In this document: piece by piece, positions 1 through 11,192 of the stretch | Layout: every line of letters starts with the position of its first letter | How positions within the stretch are numbered: position 1 is the first letter of the stretch | Origin: Cryptomeria japonica | Taxonomy: Eukaryota > Streptophyta > Pinopsida > Cupressales > Cupressaceae | Length of the DNA: 64,000 nt | Assembly (NCBI RefSeq): GCF_030272615.1 | Contig: NC_081414.1 | Location: 341,486,717-341,550,716 of the forward strand | Direction of reading: 5' to 3' | Made by a program: the position numbers and the translations under genes | The notes under the pieces: model-generated | The model's database searches: none | The model's input: the letters and a program-made list of their open reading frames with translations, nothing else | Told to the model about the DNA's origin: nothing

Positions 1-1
1 G

Positions 2-2799
2 GTAAAGGTTGTCACAGGGTTACCGGCCACCAGTAAAAGACCAGATAAAAACAAGAAAGTTTCAAATGATTTAGTCAATGACCTAACAGGTGCAACATCT
101 AATAAAAAATCTTTAAGGGTTAATGATGTAAAGGATACAAATGTGAGATTCATAAGCATGATATTAGGTTACAAAGCCACTCCTACCAATAGACTCAACT
201 TAGTTTCAAGTTTATGCATTAAGAGGGCTTATGACATAATAACCAACAATGCAAAAATTGACATCTATGAATGGCTAAAGGATGAACTGATAGACAACCT
301 TGGAAAGATAAAGAAGGATAAGAAAGGAACCTTCAGATTTGGAAATCTGTTAGTGTGTCTAATGCTTCATATAACAAAACAAGTTCCTGGTATAGGATAT
401 AAAGAATTCGGATATGACATACAGGTAGGAAAATAGCTGACAAAACTGTTCAACACCATGGGTAAGAATAAGGAAAACAACATTCATGACTTTTTCCAAG
501 CACTAAAGATGAAAATGAAGAAAAGGACAAGGTTATCACAAAAGATTGTAGACAAATACAAAGATGATATATGCTTTGTTATCAAAAAGGATGAAATATG
601 GATGGAAGCAGTCATCCCTAAGACAATCTGGGTAACAAAAATGGGGTATGAAACAGATGACCACATAGTTGAAACTTATGCCAAAGCACTTCTGGAAGCC
701 CCCAATGAACCTAAAGAAGAAATATTTGGTAGTGTTGAAACCATAGAAAGCCAAATTCAATCAAAGAAAAGAGTGAAAAAGGTTGAGGCAGATGTGAGGA
801 AAGGATCCAAACAAGCAAAAGCCATTAAGGAAGATGTATTAAAGAAAACTGGCATAACTGAAGATGAGTTGGCAGCCCCACAACCTGAAGCTCATCTATC
901 ACCGGTAGGTACTTCTTTAGAAGGAGATATGCCAGCAACTTTTAAAAGAGTTGTTAGGAAAAGAGATCCCTCACCGGCAACCACTCCTTCACCTAGAAGG
1001 ACAAGGCAGAAGCAACAAGCTATGAGATCTCCAGTCAGAAAGGTCACACCTAAAAGGAAGCTGACTCCTAAGAAAAAGAAAAAGGCAAAAACTGACTTGG
1101 CACCTCTAGACATTTTGTTAAATGAGATCAAAGAGGAAGGAAAACTGAAGAACATAAGGAAAATTTATGACACTCTATCAGCTGATGAGAAAGGGCAAGT
1201 TGAGGAGAGTTGAATACTACACATGGACATGTTCAAAAAGGTTTTGATGGAAGTCATAAATGAAATTCCTGATGACTTATACAAAAGACTTGAGGCCAGA
1301 AGGCAAGGAGTAATTGAACTAGACAAGAAAATAAAAATAGAAAAACTACTTACTGTATATCTGGTAAACTCCCCAAAAGAAATTGATAGTCTGATAGCTC
1401 AGGCCAACCTGACAGTTTTTTCCACTACACACCGGCATATTTCACTAATGGCAGGTAGAGTTACAGAGGTTTCAGAAGAAATAGAAGATGGTTGGGACAT
1501 ATTTTTGGTTGAAAAAGAAAAACAAGAAGAATATAGGAATCCCAAGCCTATTAAGGTATATCAGAAGGATAAGGACAAAGGGAAAGGGAAAGTTGGTGGA
1601 CCTCCAAGCATAAAGGTTAAAGATAACCTACCTCCACCTATAAAAATTGCAATCTCTAAAAACCAACCGACAGCTAAAAGCATGGATGCAGAGGATAGCA
1701 ATACAAATCCTGAAGTCCTATTCACTGTAAATGTTGATACCCAAAAGATCAACATAACAGTTGATAAAGACCCAAGTGAAAAATCAGATATGGCCAAAGA
1801 GCCTCCAGTAAAAGGAAATACAGAGCAACTGACAGCAGATACAGGGAAAAACATGGAATCTGAAGCACAAATAGAGAAACCGACAGAGGTAAAGGCTCCA
1901 GAATAGATGTCACCGGTAAGCAATGAAGCAAGAAAACCAGTGCTAAAGGAAATGTAGACACAAATTGACCTGCCAGAGGTCAATACAAGCATGGTCACTT
2001 CCACCGGTACTCAGTTTGTTGGGTCACCATCAAAGTCAACAAATGTGACTGAGGTATTACTTGAATCCATCAAGAAAATAACTGACTATAGTTCACAAGC
2101 TTACAAAGCAATAAATGATTCAATACCAATTTTGAAAAAATTGCTCCTAATTGTAATATAGATAATAAAGATTCTTTAGGACAGTTGGATACACTATGTA
2201 AATACATTTCTGGAAATATTGAGCAAATAAAGGTAGAATCTGTAAAGGACATTTTAGAAAAGGAGAAACATAAATTCTTTGAGGAAGAAATTAAGAAGTG
2301 TAACAGAGATTTTGACACACTTCTACCGGAGCTGTGTAGTTTGTTAAAAGAGTACAAAAACCTGTACAAAGACACATGCAAAACAAAATTCTTGACTATA
2401 GATATAGACAAGAAAATAAGCAAGACAAAGGAAGAGATAAACAAGCTTGTAGACAATTTTGTCAACTCACCGGATTCATTATCTATTTTTGAAGATAAGT
2501 TAGCAAATTTTGAGACAGAATTACTTAAACAGGAGAAAGAGAAAGAGATAACAATAAATAAGGCAAAACACTTGAGATCTAAACTGAGTCCAAAATTGGA
2601 TTATCTAGCATCTCTATGGAAGGAAATCTTAGATGCATTAACACCGAGAAGTAAAACACCGGCAGAGCAATTGCAGCATCTCACTGGCACTATGAAGAGA
2701 ACTGAAACAACAATAAGAGATAGCAAAAAGTTTATGGATAGCATAAACTTAATTTTAGGTGATCTTTTTCAGATAATAACTACCCAACTACAAGGTTGA
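2..2799 (+). pseudogene. Element A: 3' accessory (env-like position) reading frame of a Sirevirus-type copia element, decayed
   Basis: One long frame runs from the window edge to about 2140, broken by stops at 434 (TAG), 1211 (TGA), 1904 (TAG) and 1955 (TAG). A frame change then leads into 2185-2799. The product is over 900 residues, rich in Lys and Glu, with a Pro/Ser/Thr/Lys low-complexity stretch (about 900-1100) and a C-terminal part that looks coiled-coil (2185-2799). I see no protease, integrase, reverse transcriptase or RNase H motif. It lies just before a polypurine tract and LTR on the same strand, so it occupies the place of the extra 3' frame known in Sirevirus copia elements. I do not recognise a domain. 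Env-like is a positional label only; I see no convincing membrane anchor or signal peptide. The 5' part of the element is outside the window. Confidence 0.6.
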
Positions 2800-2859
2800 G
2801 GTTATGGACCGGTATAACTACAAACTCTACTAACATCTTGACAACCTTTGTCATTGATG

Positions 2860-3006
2860 CCAAAGGGGGAGTAGTAGAATGAGAAAATTCAGAAATATGC
2901 TCAGGGGGAGCCCCTCATTTTTTTTGGTAAATTTTTGATCTACACATTTTTGGACATCATTTTGGAATTTCTCATGAGTGTTGCCATCAATGCCAAAGGG
3001 GGAGAT
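2860..3006 (+). other. Element A: 3' untranslated region with repeated polypurine tracts
   Basis: Three purine runs occur within 145 bp: AAAGGGGGAG at 2862, a GGGGGAG run near 2904, and AAAGGGGGAGA at 2995-3005. The last sits one base before the LTR start and is the expected plus-strand priming site. Several polypurine-like tracts in a row are a recognised feature of Sirevirus copia elements. C1, C3 and C4 in this window show the same arrangement. Confidence 0.8.
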
Positions 3007-3283
3007 TGTTGGCATATGGACACTCCAATGAGACACTGTGTGTGATTGAAGGTTTTGTCATTGATGGCAACCTTGAAATCCTATGGCACCGACAAGACAT
3101 CATACTGGCAAAGCATTATTCAAGCAAGACAGTGCACCGACATCAACAAGACCACTTTACACTGGCACCGGCACTGGCACAGAAGAAAAGATGTATACCG
3201 ATGCAAAGGCCGACAGGATTTTTGATATGTAATATTTTGATTATTATTGCAAGCTGACTTGGCAAATTGTAAAATGACTCTTG

Positions 3284-3292
3284 TATATAAAG
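3284..3292 (+). promoter_or_regulatory. TATA-like box in LTR of element A
   Basis: TATATAAAG lies 278 bp into the LTR, a usual U3 position. No transcript evidence is available. Confidence 0.5.
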
Positions 3293-3767
3293 GAGATCAT
3301 TATAGACATTTGTAGGGATAGGTAAGTGAGCATAAAGAAAATTATTAGACAGACCTAATGTGCAAATTATAGGTCAAGGGTATATGTAAAGAACAGAGCA
3401 AGAACCGGTACTGAATCTGGCATTGGAGATGCTATTATAAAGCAGTACAAAATATTGGATTAGTATAATCCTCATTGTAAGTCAGTGTGACTTCTCACTG
3501 AGCAGTGTGCTCTAGGCAATTGGCCTTCCTGCATGTGTAGGCCCCTATTGTAAGTAATATTCTCTTATTGGCCAGTAAGTGAATATTGTGGGTCACAAAT
3601 CCCACCGAGGTTTTTCCCACACCGGGTTTCCTCATTAAACATCTTGTGTTATGGTGTTCTTTTCATGTGGATGTTTTTGATTTTGTTTATTACATTAATT
3701 CTTGCATACCGGTACATTGTTACTTTATGTTCTGCATGTTTTATCTTAAGAAAATTTGAATACCGGT

Positions 3768-3804
3768 CAGATACTGATTCACCCACCCCCCCTCTCAATA
3801 TCTG
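3768..3804 (+). other. LTR hairpin motif, copy 1 (CAGATACTGA / TCAATATCTG stem)
   Basis: A ten-base stem (one G-T wobble) encloses a conserved C-rich loop containing TTCACCC and CCCTCTC. It lies 23 bp from the LTR end. The stem differs in sequence from those of the other copies. Confidence 0.75.
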
Positions 3805-4530
3805 TGGGAACCCTAAAAATCCTAACAGGTGTAACTTATGCTTTGGGTCCCTGAGTGTTAACATATTTATACCATGCCATGATGCATCATATTGAATATA
3901 GACATGGAGTAATCCTAGCATGTCAGATGACCTTATTGCATATATAGGCTTACAAGTATATTGTAGTGACTTGACCTGTAGACACTTAAATTAATTATTT
4001 TAATTAATTTAACCCTCCTACATAATTAATTTATTTAATTATGTTAACCTTTATTCTTCTCAATATTAATTAAATTTAATCTAATTAATATCGTTGCTAT
4101 AGTTTAGTGATTGATTTATTTAATAAATCAATTTTCCCTTTCTTCCTCTGAAGTACTCAAAAATTAATTCTTCTTAATCCCTCTTTTGATTAATTAATTT
4201 CAATTAATCAATTAATCTAGGTGATTCCCACAAATCACCTTGTCATAATCCATCATCAGTTTAGTCAATTCTTCTAGAAACTCCCTTAATCTTGCTTAGC
4301 ATTATTCTTTAATTGTTAAATCCCCCCACTCATTCTCTCTCCTAGTCAAATCCTCCTACGAATCCCACTTGCTCCTAATCCTCGCCTATTTTTTCTAAAT
4401 AGTCTCCCTAATCCCTTGATAATGCCTAATCCCCATGATTAGGCACAAAAGTCAACTATAGCCATTTATGGCTAAATCCTCTTTGTCCCCCTCTCACCTT
4501 CCACTAAATGCGCCCTTTCTGGGTGAATAT

Positions 4531-4676
4531 GAGATTTTCAAAATCTCACATTCTCCCATGCTTCTCACCTTTCCAAGGAATTTTAAAATTCCTTTTCCCT
4601 TTTCTAATCCCCATGCACACAATATCTTGGAAATTTTTAATTCCATATGCATCCCCCAAGGAATTTTTAATTCCTT
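4531..4676 (+). repeat. Cluster of short perfect palindromes in the G1 LTR
   Basis: GAGATTTTCAAAATCTC (4531-4547), AAGGAATTTTAAAATTCCTT (4575-4594), an imperfect GGAAATTTTTAATTCC (about 4629) and AAGGAATTTTTAATTCCTT (4658-4676) lie within 146 bp. The reverse copy of this LTR at 63411-63510 keeps three GGAATT...AATTCC palindromes in corresponding places. Confidence 0.75.
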
Positions 4677-4875
4677 TTATTCCTCTTAGGTGCATTGGGA
4701 ACTCTTCTCTATGTACCTTGAGGAGGGTGGAAACAAGAAATGCCTTTATGGCAAATCTCTTGGTCTCCACCCCCCTTGTCATGTCATTGTCCATTGATCC
4801 ATGTGATCTCTCATTTTCAATCCTAGCCCTCCATTGTTCTTCAATCTTGACCATCCATTTTCCTCCATCCAACTC

Positions 4876-4882
4876 TATAAAT
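4876..4882 (+). promoter_or_regulatory. TATA box of the G1 LTR
   Basis: TATAAAT sits about 400 bp before the LTR end. The reverse LTR copy keeps it (complement TTTATA at 63206-63211). Confidence 0.6.
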
Positions 4883-5280
4883 TGGGGTCTCCATCCCCTC
4901 ATTGGACATCTCCAATTTGTGCAATCTTATGTTGTTAGTTTAAGCCTAGAAATCATTCCAATAGCTACATTATAGCCAAATCCATATTCTCCATCACTTA
5001 ATCATTTTATCCCTCCATCTTGCATCCATTAATCAATCTCCCACTCACCATTTTTGTGCAATCTTAGAGAGCCACCCACAATCAAACAAAGGAGCAGATT
5101 CAATCAAGTGGAGCAATAGGGCACATTCCACTTCATCATTCGCTCAATTGGAGGAACAAGAGAGATCTTCTCTTGCAAGGTATAAATTAGTTAGTTTATT
5201 TCTTTTATTTGGTTTTATATATACTTCTTTGTGTTTAAACTAACCCTCTAACACCTTGCAAGATTTCGCTTGGTTCATTT

Positions 5281-5297
5281 TGGCACGCCCGGTGGGA
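5281..5297 (+). other. G1 primer-binding site
   Basis: TGGCACGCCCGGTGGGA begins with TGG, the complement of the CCA end of a tRNA, and lies four bases past the LTR end. I cannot name the tRNA with confidence. It differs from the TGGTATCAGAG type used by T1, C2, C3, C4 and G2. Confidence 0.7.
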
Positions 5298-7986
5298 TGC
5301 ATGTCCCAGAAATCTAATTTTTTTGAAAGTTTTTTGTGATTTTAAGTTGCAAGTTCTGGATCAGCGCGAGAGTCTGCAAATTAGCGAGTGTGCCTCAGCT
5401 TTAGTGCATGCACTTCTGCTTTGGCACATACATAGACGTTTTAGCGCATCTATTTTGAATTTCAAATTCACTAACCCACCTTTTTTGCTGACTATCATTT
5501 AACGAGTCTGACACAAGTTGAGCACGTTCACTTTTCTAGAAAGTTTTCCCTTTTACTAGATTAGAATTTTTTTTCTGTTTTAATTATTTAAACTTAAAAT
5601 AAAATAAAAATTTAAAAATCAATTAAAAACAAAAAAAATAAAAAATTCCTTTTGTAATTTTGTCTTGTTTACATTGCTGTGAAATCAACATGTGTGTAGG
5701 CATTTTGGCGCATGCAGTTTGGTTCAACGCTTCCGTTTAACTCCATTTCCCGCCTTCTGTCAAATTTTCAAATTTGAATTTTTGGATTTTTTTGTTTTTA
5801 GCTAATCTTTTTGTTACAACACATACGCTCAAGGTTCAGTATGGGCATTTCTATTTCAATGCGACTATTTCAGGTATAACTTCTATTTAATACTATCGAG
5901 AATTTTAAATTTTGTTCCTTCTTGTTCCTTCTTTTTTTAGGAACACTCTTTTTCAGCGTGTATGCAGATGTTGTAGCGTGCATGTCTATATATCAGCGCG
6001 TTCGCTATGTCCATAAGGTTTTTTGTGTTATGATCAAATTTTGAGTTTTCTAGGTCTGTACAATCGATCCCAGATTAGAAACAGAAACTACTAACTATGT
6101 TTTTTGCAGAATGTTGGAGAAGACTCTTTTTTTTCACTAGTCTAGTTACCTTTTATGCATTTCTAGATTAGCACACATTTCATTTTGGGCATTAAAATTT
6201 ACAAGTGTCTTCTTAGATTAGCAACACACTTTGTTTCCTTAAGGGTCAATGAACATCATGTTTGCCATGTCTTATTTTATTTTGCTTGCATGTTTTAACC
6301 CTTAGAGGGTCTGCCTTCTTGATTTTCCCAGCACTTCGAGTAGACATTGGTGAGAGGGGAATGACCCAAGTGGTAATGGGCTAAAGCCAAGCTCCCCTAA
6401 ACCACTATAAATAAATGTGTTTGTGATGAAAGTTGCAAGCAACATGTGTTGATTAGTCCATGCCGACACTATGTCTCCCCATAAACCCTATAAGGTGTAG
6501 CCCCTATACATTGGGAGCCTTCTGTAACTATGGAGCATAAAGTGTCACATGTATGGCCACATGAACGGATGCCCTAACTAAGAACTCTTGTGTTTAGAAT
6601 TCAAAAATCCTTCTAGTCATTGGTGCAGGAGGTCGGACCTCCGAAGGTGCTCACATTTTTATGACTCTTAGTAGAGATACGGAGTTCACCATGGGGACTT
6701 TTCATGGGAGCTGATGCTTGGCTACCATGGAGAAGTGAGTGTCGAGGGTGGAGCTAGTGGGGTCAAGCATCTAAGTATCTACTTTGAGTAAGCATAGCTG
6801 GGAAACCAAGTGAGATCCATGACTATTGTCCTTTCTAGCCCTAGGAAATGTTGTGAAGGTGAATGATTGTCTTTGAGTCATACTTGGCCAATGTGTTTGT
6901 TATGTTTGATATTTTCTTACCAAGAGTAAAGTAATAAATGACCCCCTCATTTTTCCACATTTGTCAAACATTTTCAAGTCCAAAATTTCACACCTTGCAT
7001 AGTCAAAGTCCAAATCTAGTCCACCTCACTTTTACCTCATGTTTCATAAGCCTAAGTTGTACAATCATCCTAAGAAGTCAATCCATCATCTAATCAAGAA
7101 GAAGAATCTCAACCAAGTCCAACTCATTAGACGTCGAAAGTTTTGGTATATCAACCACAAACTCTTTCTTAAACATAGGACCTTTTTAACCAATATCATG
7201 ATTACATTCATGGTCATAGTAATGAGTTTGATGCTAGTGAAGAACTAAGAGTCAGTGCCCTACACCAAGGATCAGGCTTGTCTTTCAACACCAATTATCA
7301 CCAAAATCAGGGTGGTCGCATTCCTTCATACAATTTGTCATCTGAACCTATCACTTATTGAGTCATTTGTATCCCAAGGATAATCTAGTCATCAATTTCT
7401 TCTAGCCATCATTATCACCCTCCCTTGTCCTTCATCATTAACATTCTCTAATGAATTAGCCCATCAATCAACCTCATAATCCAATCAATCCTCAATCAAA
7501 TCAATCTTTAATTAATCATCCTTCAAATCAAATCAACCTCACTCTAAGGTTTTATACCTTGTGAAGTTTTATTTAGGCCTCATCTTAAATAAATTAATCA
7601 TTTGTCTTTTGTGCTTGGGAAATAATCTCCTGCAAGTACCTTTTCCTCATCTTTTGTGTTGATCAAGACTCGTATCCTACTTCTTTATTTTCCTTGGGAT
7701 TGTTAGTTAATCCTTAGTAGAAAGAGATTTTGGTCATCACATTAAGGTCGAAATTTTACCCAACTTGGTTGTTACCTTGTTTGTGGTTTTCATCAACATC
7801 CCCACCTAAAATCCCCATCCAAGGACTAAGGTGAAATCTTTATCAAACTTGTGTCCTAATCTAAGGACCCCATCAATTGTTCTATCTAACTTCATCAAAT
7901 CCAAAACCAAATCAAAATCCAAAATCCTAGCTAAGTCCTTTCATCAAACTTTTCTTCTAAACAAATTTTCCTAAGATTATTCTTTC
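5298..7986 (+). other. G1 leader region, no convincing gene
   Basis: About 2.7 kb between primer-binding site and gag. Only short frames occur, and none shows a known motif. The first part (5350-6010) carries several scattered AGCG/GCGCAT-type words in an AT-rich background. The second part (6300-6900) is balanced in composition and may be a leader or a decayed upstream frame. From 7250 it is rich in CATCAA/CAATCA words. Confidence 0.5.
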
Positions 7987-8435
7987 ATGGTCACAAATCG
8001 ATCTCAAAAGAAGGAGATGGCCGAACAACAATATGGCATGTCAGGCATTATTGTCCTATATCAAGACCATACACAAGATCCTACACAAGGGAAAAATTGC
8101 AACCCGACATTCAAGATCCACAACCACAAGAGGACCCTAACATGGTTGATCGAGATGACCTCTCCCTAGAAGTGCGAACATTCTTAGAGAATTCATACAA
8201 TCAAGAAATGATGGAGAAATTCATCTGACATAATCCTAGTGGTCTTCTAAAGACCCTTATGAAAATGGAGCTCACCTTCCCTTGATATCGATAGATCCGT
8301 TCTTGATCAACAACCACAAGGAGAATTGGCTCCTACTCACATTGTTGTACCTATCATTCAACCTCAATCAATAGCACCCACAGTGTCTATCCTTGTTGTT
8401 TCCATCCAACCTTCTTCCTTCTTGACATCTATACC
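7987..8435 (+). pseudogene. G1 gag, N-terminal remnant
   Basis: A frame opens at ATG 7987 with a basic, polar start (RSQKKEMAEQQ) and runs 60 codons to a stop. Further gag-like text continues in another frame to 8435, where a copia LTR fragment interrupts it. The start is chosen because it is the first ATG with a polar N terminus like gypsy gag proteins and because gag core follows beyond the interruption. Homology is weak at this end. Confidence 0.4.
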
Positions 8436-9095
8436 TATTGGCATTTTGGCATTAAGTTGTCATTGATGTCAACCGGTTTGGCAAGGTCACCAGCAAGAAA
8501 GAAGAAGTGACCTATATGATGGTAATACACATGAGAGTAACGAGACAGAATGAAGGCTTACTGGTAAGGTAGAAACCAGGATGAAGGCTGTGTGTGTGCT
8601 AAGTATGTTGAGTGGTAACCGGTAGAGGAATAAACCAATCTAGATGTAAAGATGTGTTACTAGTTCATGATGAAGAGGCAGAATGTTAAAGTTATCACAA
8701 ACCACTAGAGGTGAAGATGTGTTACCGGTATAGTGTGCATTGCTGGTTAGCAAAAGAAGAAGGCATCACCGGTAAAGGCGAGTACCAGTATGAGTTTACT
8801 GAATGTTCAAGTATGGACTGACTGTGTGTCGGTGAGCAGTGTGATTGAACATGGTGATGCCATGTGGAGCTAAGGTGGAAAATATGCAGAGGTCGATAAA
8901 GCCACCATCGACATGATTGGTGAAACTGTTAGTTGATATAAATGAAACAGCGACAAATCACAAGATTGTAACTGACTAATGCGGCTCGAGGAAGAAAGAA
9001 TGACAGAGGAAGATCAAGGAGTAGTTGGTGCCTAGATCAATGCAAAGGAAATCCGATTGCAAGAAGACCTCAAAAAGGAAACAACTAAAAGTGTT
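8436..9095 (+). repeat. Copia (Sirevirus-type) LTR fragment inside G1 gag
   Basis: Begins TATTGGCATTTTGGC, a TGTTGGCATTTT-type LTR start with G changed to A, followed by TTGTCATTGATGTCAA, which is shared with the starts of the other copia LTRs here. It contains CACCGGTA and ACCGGT words. No G-rich hairpin motif and no matching target duplication are found, so the right end is probably truncated. The right boundary is approximate. Confidence 0.6.
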
Positions 9096-9949
9096 TAATG
9101 AGTCGACAAATTTCAAAACTAGTTAACTTTTCTTTTAAAACTTTTAGGGATGAAGCTTTGCAATGGTATTATTCTTTGTCTCGTTATTCTATTACATTAT
9201 TTCAATAATTATCTAATGCTTTCATTCAAGATTTTCACAATAATATTGGTCCTCAGATTACTTTAACTGATTTGATTTATTGTAACAAAGTTGTTAAGGA
9301 AAAGGTAACTGGTTTTTTTGGTATATATAAACATTTGTATTCTCAAATTTATTATCCTATACCTTATCATGATGTTCAAATATTTTTTATTACTAATTTA
9401 CAAAAAGAAATTAGAGATAATCTTCTCTTTTTTGAGTTTACTTCCTTTACACACTTGTGTGCAGTGCTTCATAATTATCAACTTCAAGTGAGTCAATATG
9501 AAACATCTCTTTCAATGGCTATGGTTGATAAGAATGAGAATGCTCAACAATATTTTGCAAAGTTAAAACCAAATAAGGGCTACATCAAGATAAATTATAA
9601 CATCAATACTCAAGTGACAAGCATGACATCAGGTGTGGCCCCTTTATCCAAATACTTTAGAAAAGGATTTACTCCTCTTTCTGAGTCTTTGCATAACATA
9701 ATGATAAAAAAGATAAATAAAAATGTGTTGAAGCTTCCTCCCTTCAGGCCACTTGATACCTCCAAACCTTTGTCATTTTATCATGATCGTAAAAACTTTT
9801 GCCAGTATCATCATCAAACTAGTCATGATATTGAAAAGTATTATACCTTAAGGAGTATGATTAAAGACTTTATTGATAACAATACCATATCTATAGCCAG
9901 TGTGAATGACAAAGGAAACAAATCTTTAGGTCTTGCAAATCTTTACTAA
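9096..9949 (+). pseudogene. G1 gag core and zinc-knuckle-like region
   Basis: Text before 9272 continues in frame upstream with an in-frame TAA near 9208. The block FRDEALQWYYSL followed by a YSQIYYPIP segment is the capsid core typical of plant Ty3/gypsy gag. The C-terminal part has CQYHHQTSHDIEKYYTL (about codons 175-195 of the 9272 frame), the C..H...HD knuckle-like pattern of these gag proteins. The protein would package element RNA into cytoplasmic particles. It is split from its N terminus by the LTR fragment at 8436-9095 and is not functional. Confidence 0.7.
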
Positions 9950-10560
9950 TCATTTGCCTTCCCATCTTACTAATGTGGTTGAGTTTGAGCCTCTTGCATA
10001 TTATCCCAATGACCTTGGTGTTGAGTCGAATAATATTTTGAACCTTGCTTACAAATCTACACCTCATAAAGACATGAATTACCTTTGATCCTAGTGAGAC
10101 TATTGTTGCACAAAATGGCCCACTATATATCATTGGAAAGATCAAAGAAAAAATCTCACAAGGGGTTCTCATTGATCTAGTGTGTATAGTGAATGTCATC
10201 ATTGAAGAATATATTTATACTTTACAATTACATCAAGTAACGTATGGTAAATATGATGTAGTGGTGAAGGTGTGTGATGGTTTCTCTTTCCCTACTATTG
10301 GTTCTATTACTCCTCCTATTGATGCTGGTACTAAGTGCTTAGATATGACTTTTTCTATCATTTTTCTTACATTAGATCAATTTCATGTGAATTTGGGACA
10401 TCCTTGGATCTCCTCCATGGAAGTGATCCCTTCTATTATTTAAAAATGTCTACAATTCTCTCATAATGGAACTATCATATCAATTAAACATAGCATGTAT
10501 CAACCCACAATGAGGCGTGGAGATGTCATCTTTGATTAATTTTGGTCTAAACAATTTGGG
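9950..10560 (+). pseudogene. G1 retropepsin-like protease region, degenerate
   Basis: The clearest frame is 10180-10443. Upstream, the segment VLIDLVCIVNVI corresponds to the aspartic-protease active site, but the Asp-Thr/Ser-Gly triad is not kept. Downstream LGHPWI resembles the conserved LGRPWL of gypsy proteases. Reading frames shift between pieces. The protease would cleave the gag-pol polyprotein. The sequence ends in the GA-rich tract and no reverse transcriptase follows. Confidence 0.55.
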
Positions 10561-10736
10561 CCTCTTAAGCCTTGAAGTGATTCTCTCTTTCTATATTACC
10601 GAAGGTGGAAAAATGAGATGATATTATCTTTGAGTAAGACTAGAGATCCTAGACTTATTCCTCCTCCTCATGATGGACCTGGTATTGTTCCCACACCATC
10701 TATTTTACCTCTCTATGCCACAGTCCCACCTCCTCC

Positions 10737-10779
10737 ATCTTACAAAGGGAAAGGAGAGGGGAAGGGGGAGAAGGAGAGG

Positions 10780-10827
<48 letters not shown>

Positions 10828-10933
10828 GGAGAGAAAATAGGATGAGAGGGGGAGGAGAGAGAGGGGGAGAGATAAAGGAGAAATTGGGAGAGAGGGAGAC
10901 GGAGAGGGAGGGTGGAGATGGGGAGAATAGGTT

Positions 10934-10987
<54 letters not shown>

Positions 10988-11140
10988 ATGAGAGGGGAGG
11001 GAGAGAGGGGAGAGGGAGGGGGAGGGGGAGAGAAAGAGAGAAGGGGGAGAGGGTGAGAATATGATAGGATAATGAGAGAGAGAGAGGGAGGGAGAATGGG
11101 ATAGGGAGAGAGAGTGGGAGGAGGAGAGGCTGAGAGACAT
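10737..11140 (+). repeat. GA-rich simple repeat (purine strand)
   Basis: About 400 bp in which the plus strand is almost all purine. It includes two pure (GA)n runs at 10782-10820 and 10938-10985, with G-runs between. Long Ser/Leu/Pro frames on the minus strand here are products of the repeat. G1 homology ends before it and D1 begins just after it. Confidence 0.95.
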
Positions 11141-11142
11141 GA

Positions 11143-11192
11143 GGGTAAGTGCAAGAAGTTGTGTTCACTTTTTGGCCAAAAAGTGGAAGTTT
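11143..11192 (+). repeat. D1 left terminal inverted repeat
   Basis: GGGTAAGTGCA followed by AAGTTGTGT, CACTT and GTGGAAGTTTT, matched in reverse by the right end. A local palindrome CACTTTTTGGCCAAAAAGTG lies inside it. Confidence 0.7.

Larger units (their letters stand above)
3007..3827 (+). repeat. Element A: 3' LTR (821 bp)
   Basis: Starts TGTTGGCATATGG directly after the polypurine tract and ends CCTAACA, so it has canonical TG...CA ends. It has a TATA-like box at 3284 and the G/C-rich hairpin motif shared by the other copia LTRs here at 3768-3804. The matching 5' LTR is outside the window, so age and target duplication cannot be read. The five bases after it are GGTGT. Confidence 0.85.
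3828..5277 (+). repeat. Element G1: 5' LTR (left boundary unresolved)
   Basis: The right edge is set by the primer-binding site four bases beyond the CA at 5276-5277. The region from about 4080 to 5260 matches, in reverse orientation, 62863-64000 at the other end of the window, so it is a dispersed LTR. It is AT-rich on the left (TTAATTAA-type runs at 3985-4210). It carries a TATA box at 4876 and a cluster of AATT-centred palindromes. The left boundary is probably between 3828, where element A ends, and about 3960; I see no clear TG start or duplication. Confidence 0.7.
3950..10740 (+). mobile_element. Element G1: truncated Ty3/gypsy retrotransposon
   Basis: Order along the plus strand: LTR ending at 5277, primer-binding site at 5281, long leader, gag start at about 7987, copia LTR fragment inserted at 8436, gag core from about 9100, then a protease-like region to about 10560. 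No reverse transcriptase, RNase H, integrase or 3' LTR follows; a GA-rich tract and element D1 come next. The start of the LTR cannot be placed exactly. The order and the gag CCHC-like knuckle support a Ty3/gypsy element. Which lineage is not certain. Confidence 0.7.

Noticed and set aside
892-1155. Minus-strand frame opposite the element A coding region
   Set aside because: It is the antisense shadow of the Lys-rich plus-strand frame and has no independent support.
10700-11168. Three long minus-strand frames of Ser/Leu/Pro repeats
   Set aside because: They are translations of the GA-rich simple repeat in three frames and have no protein features.
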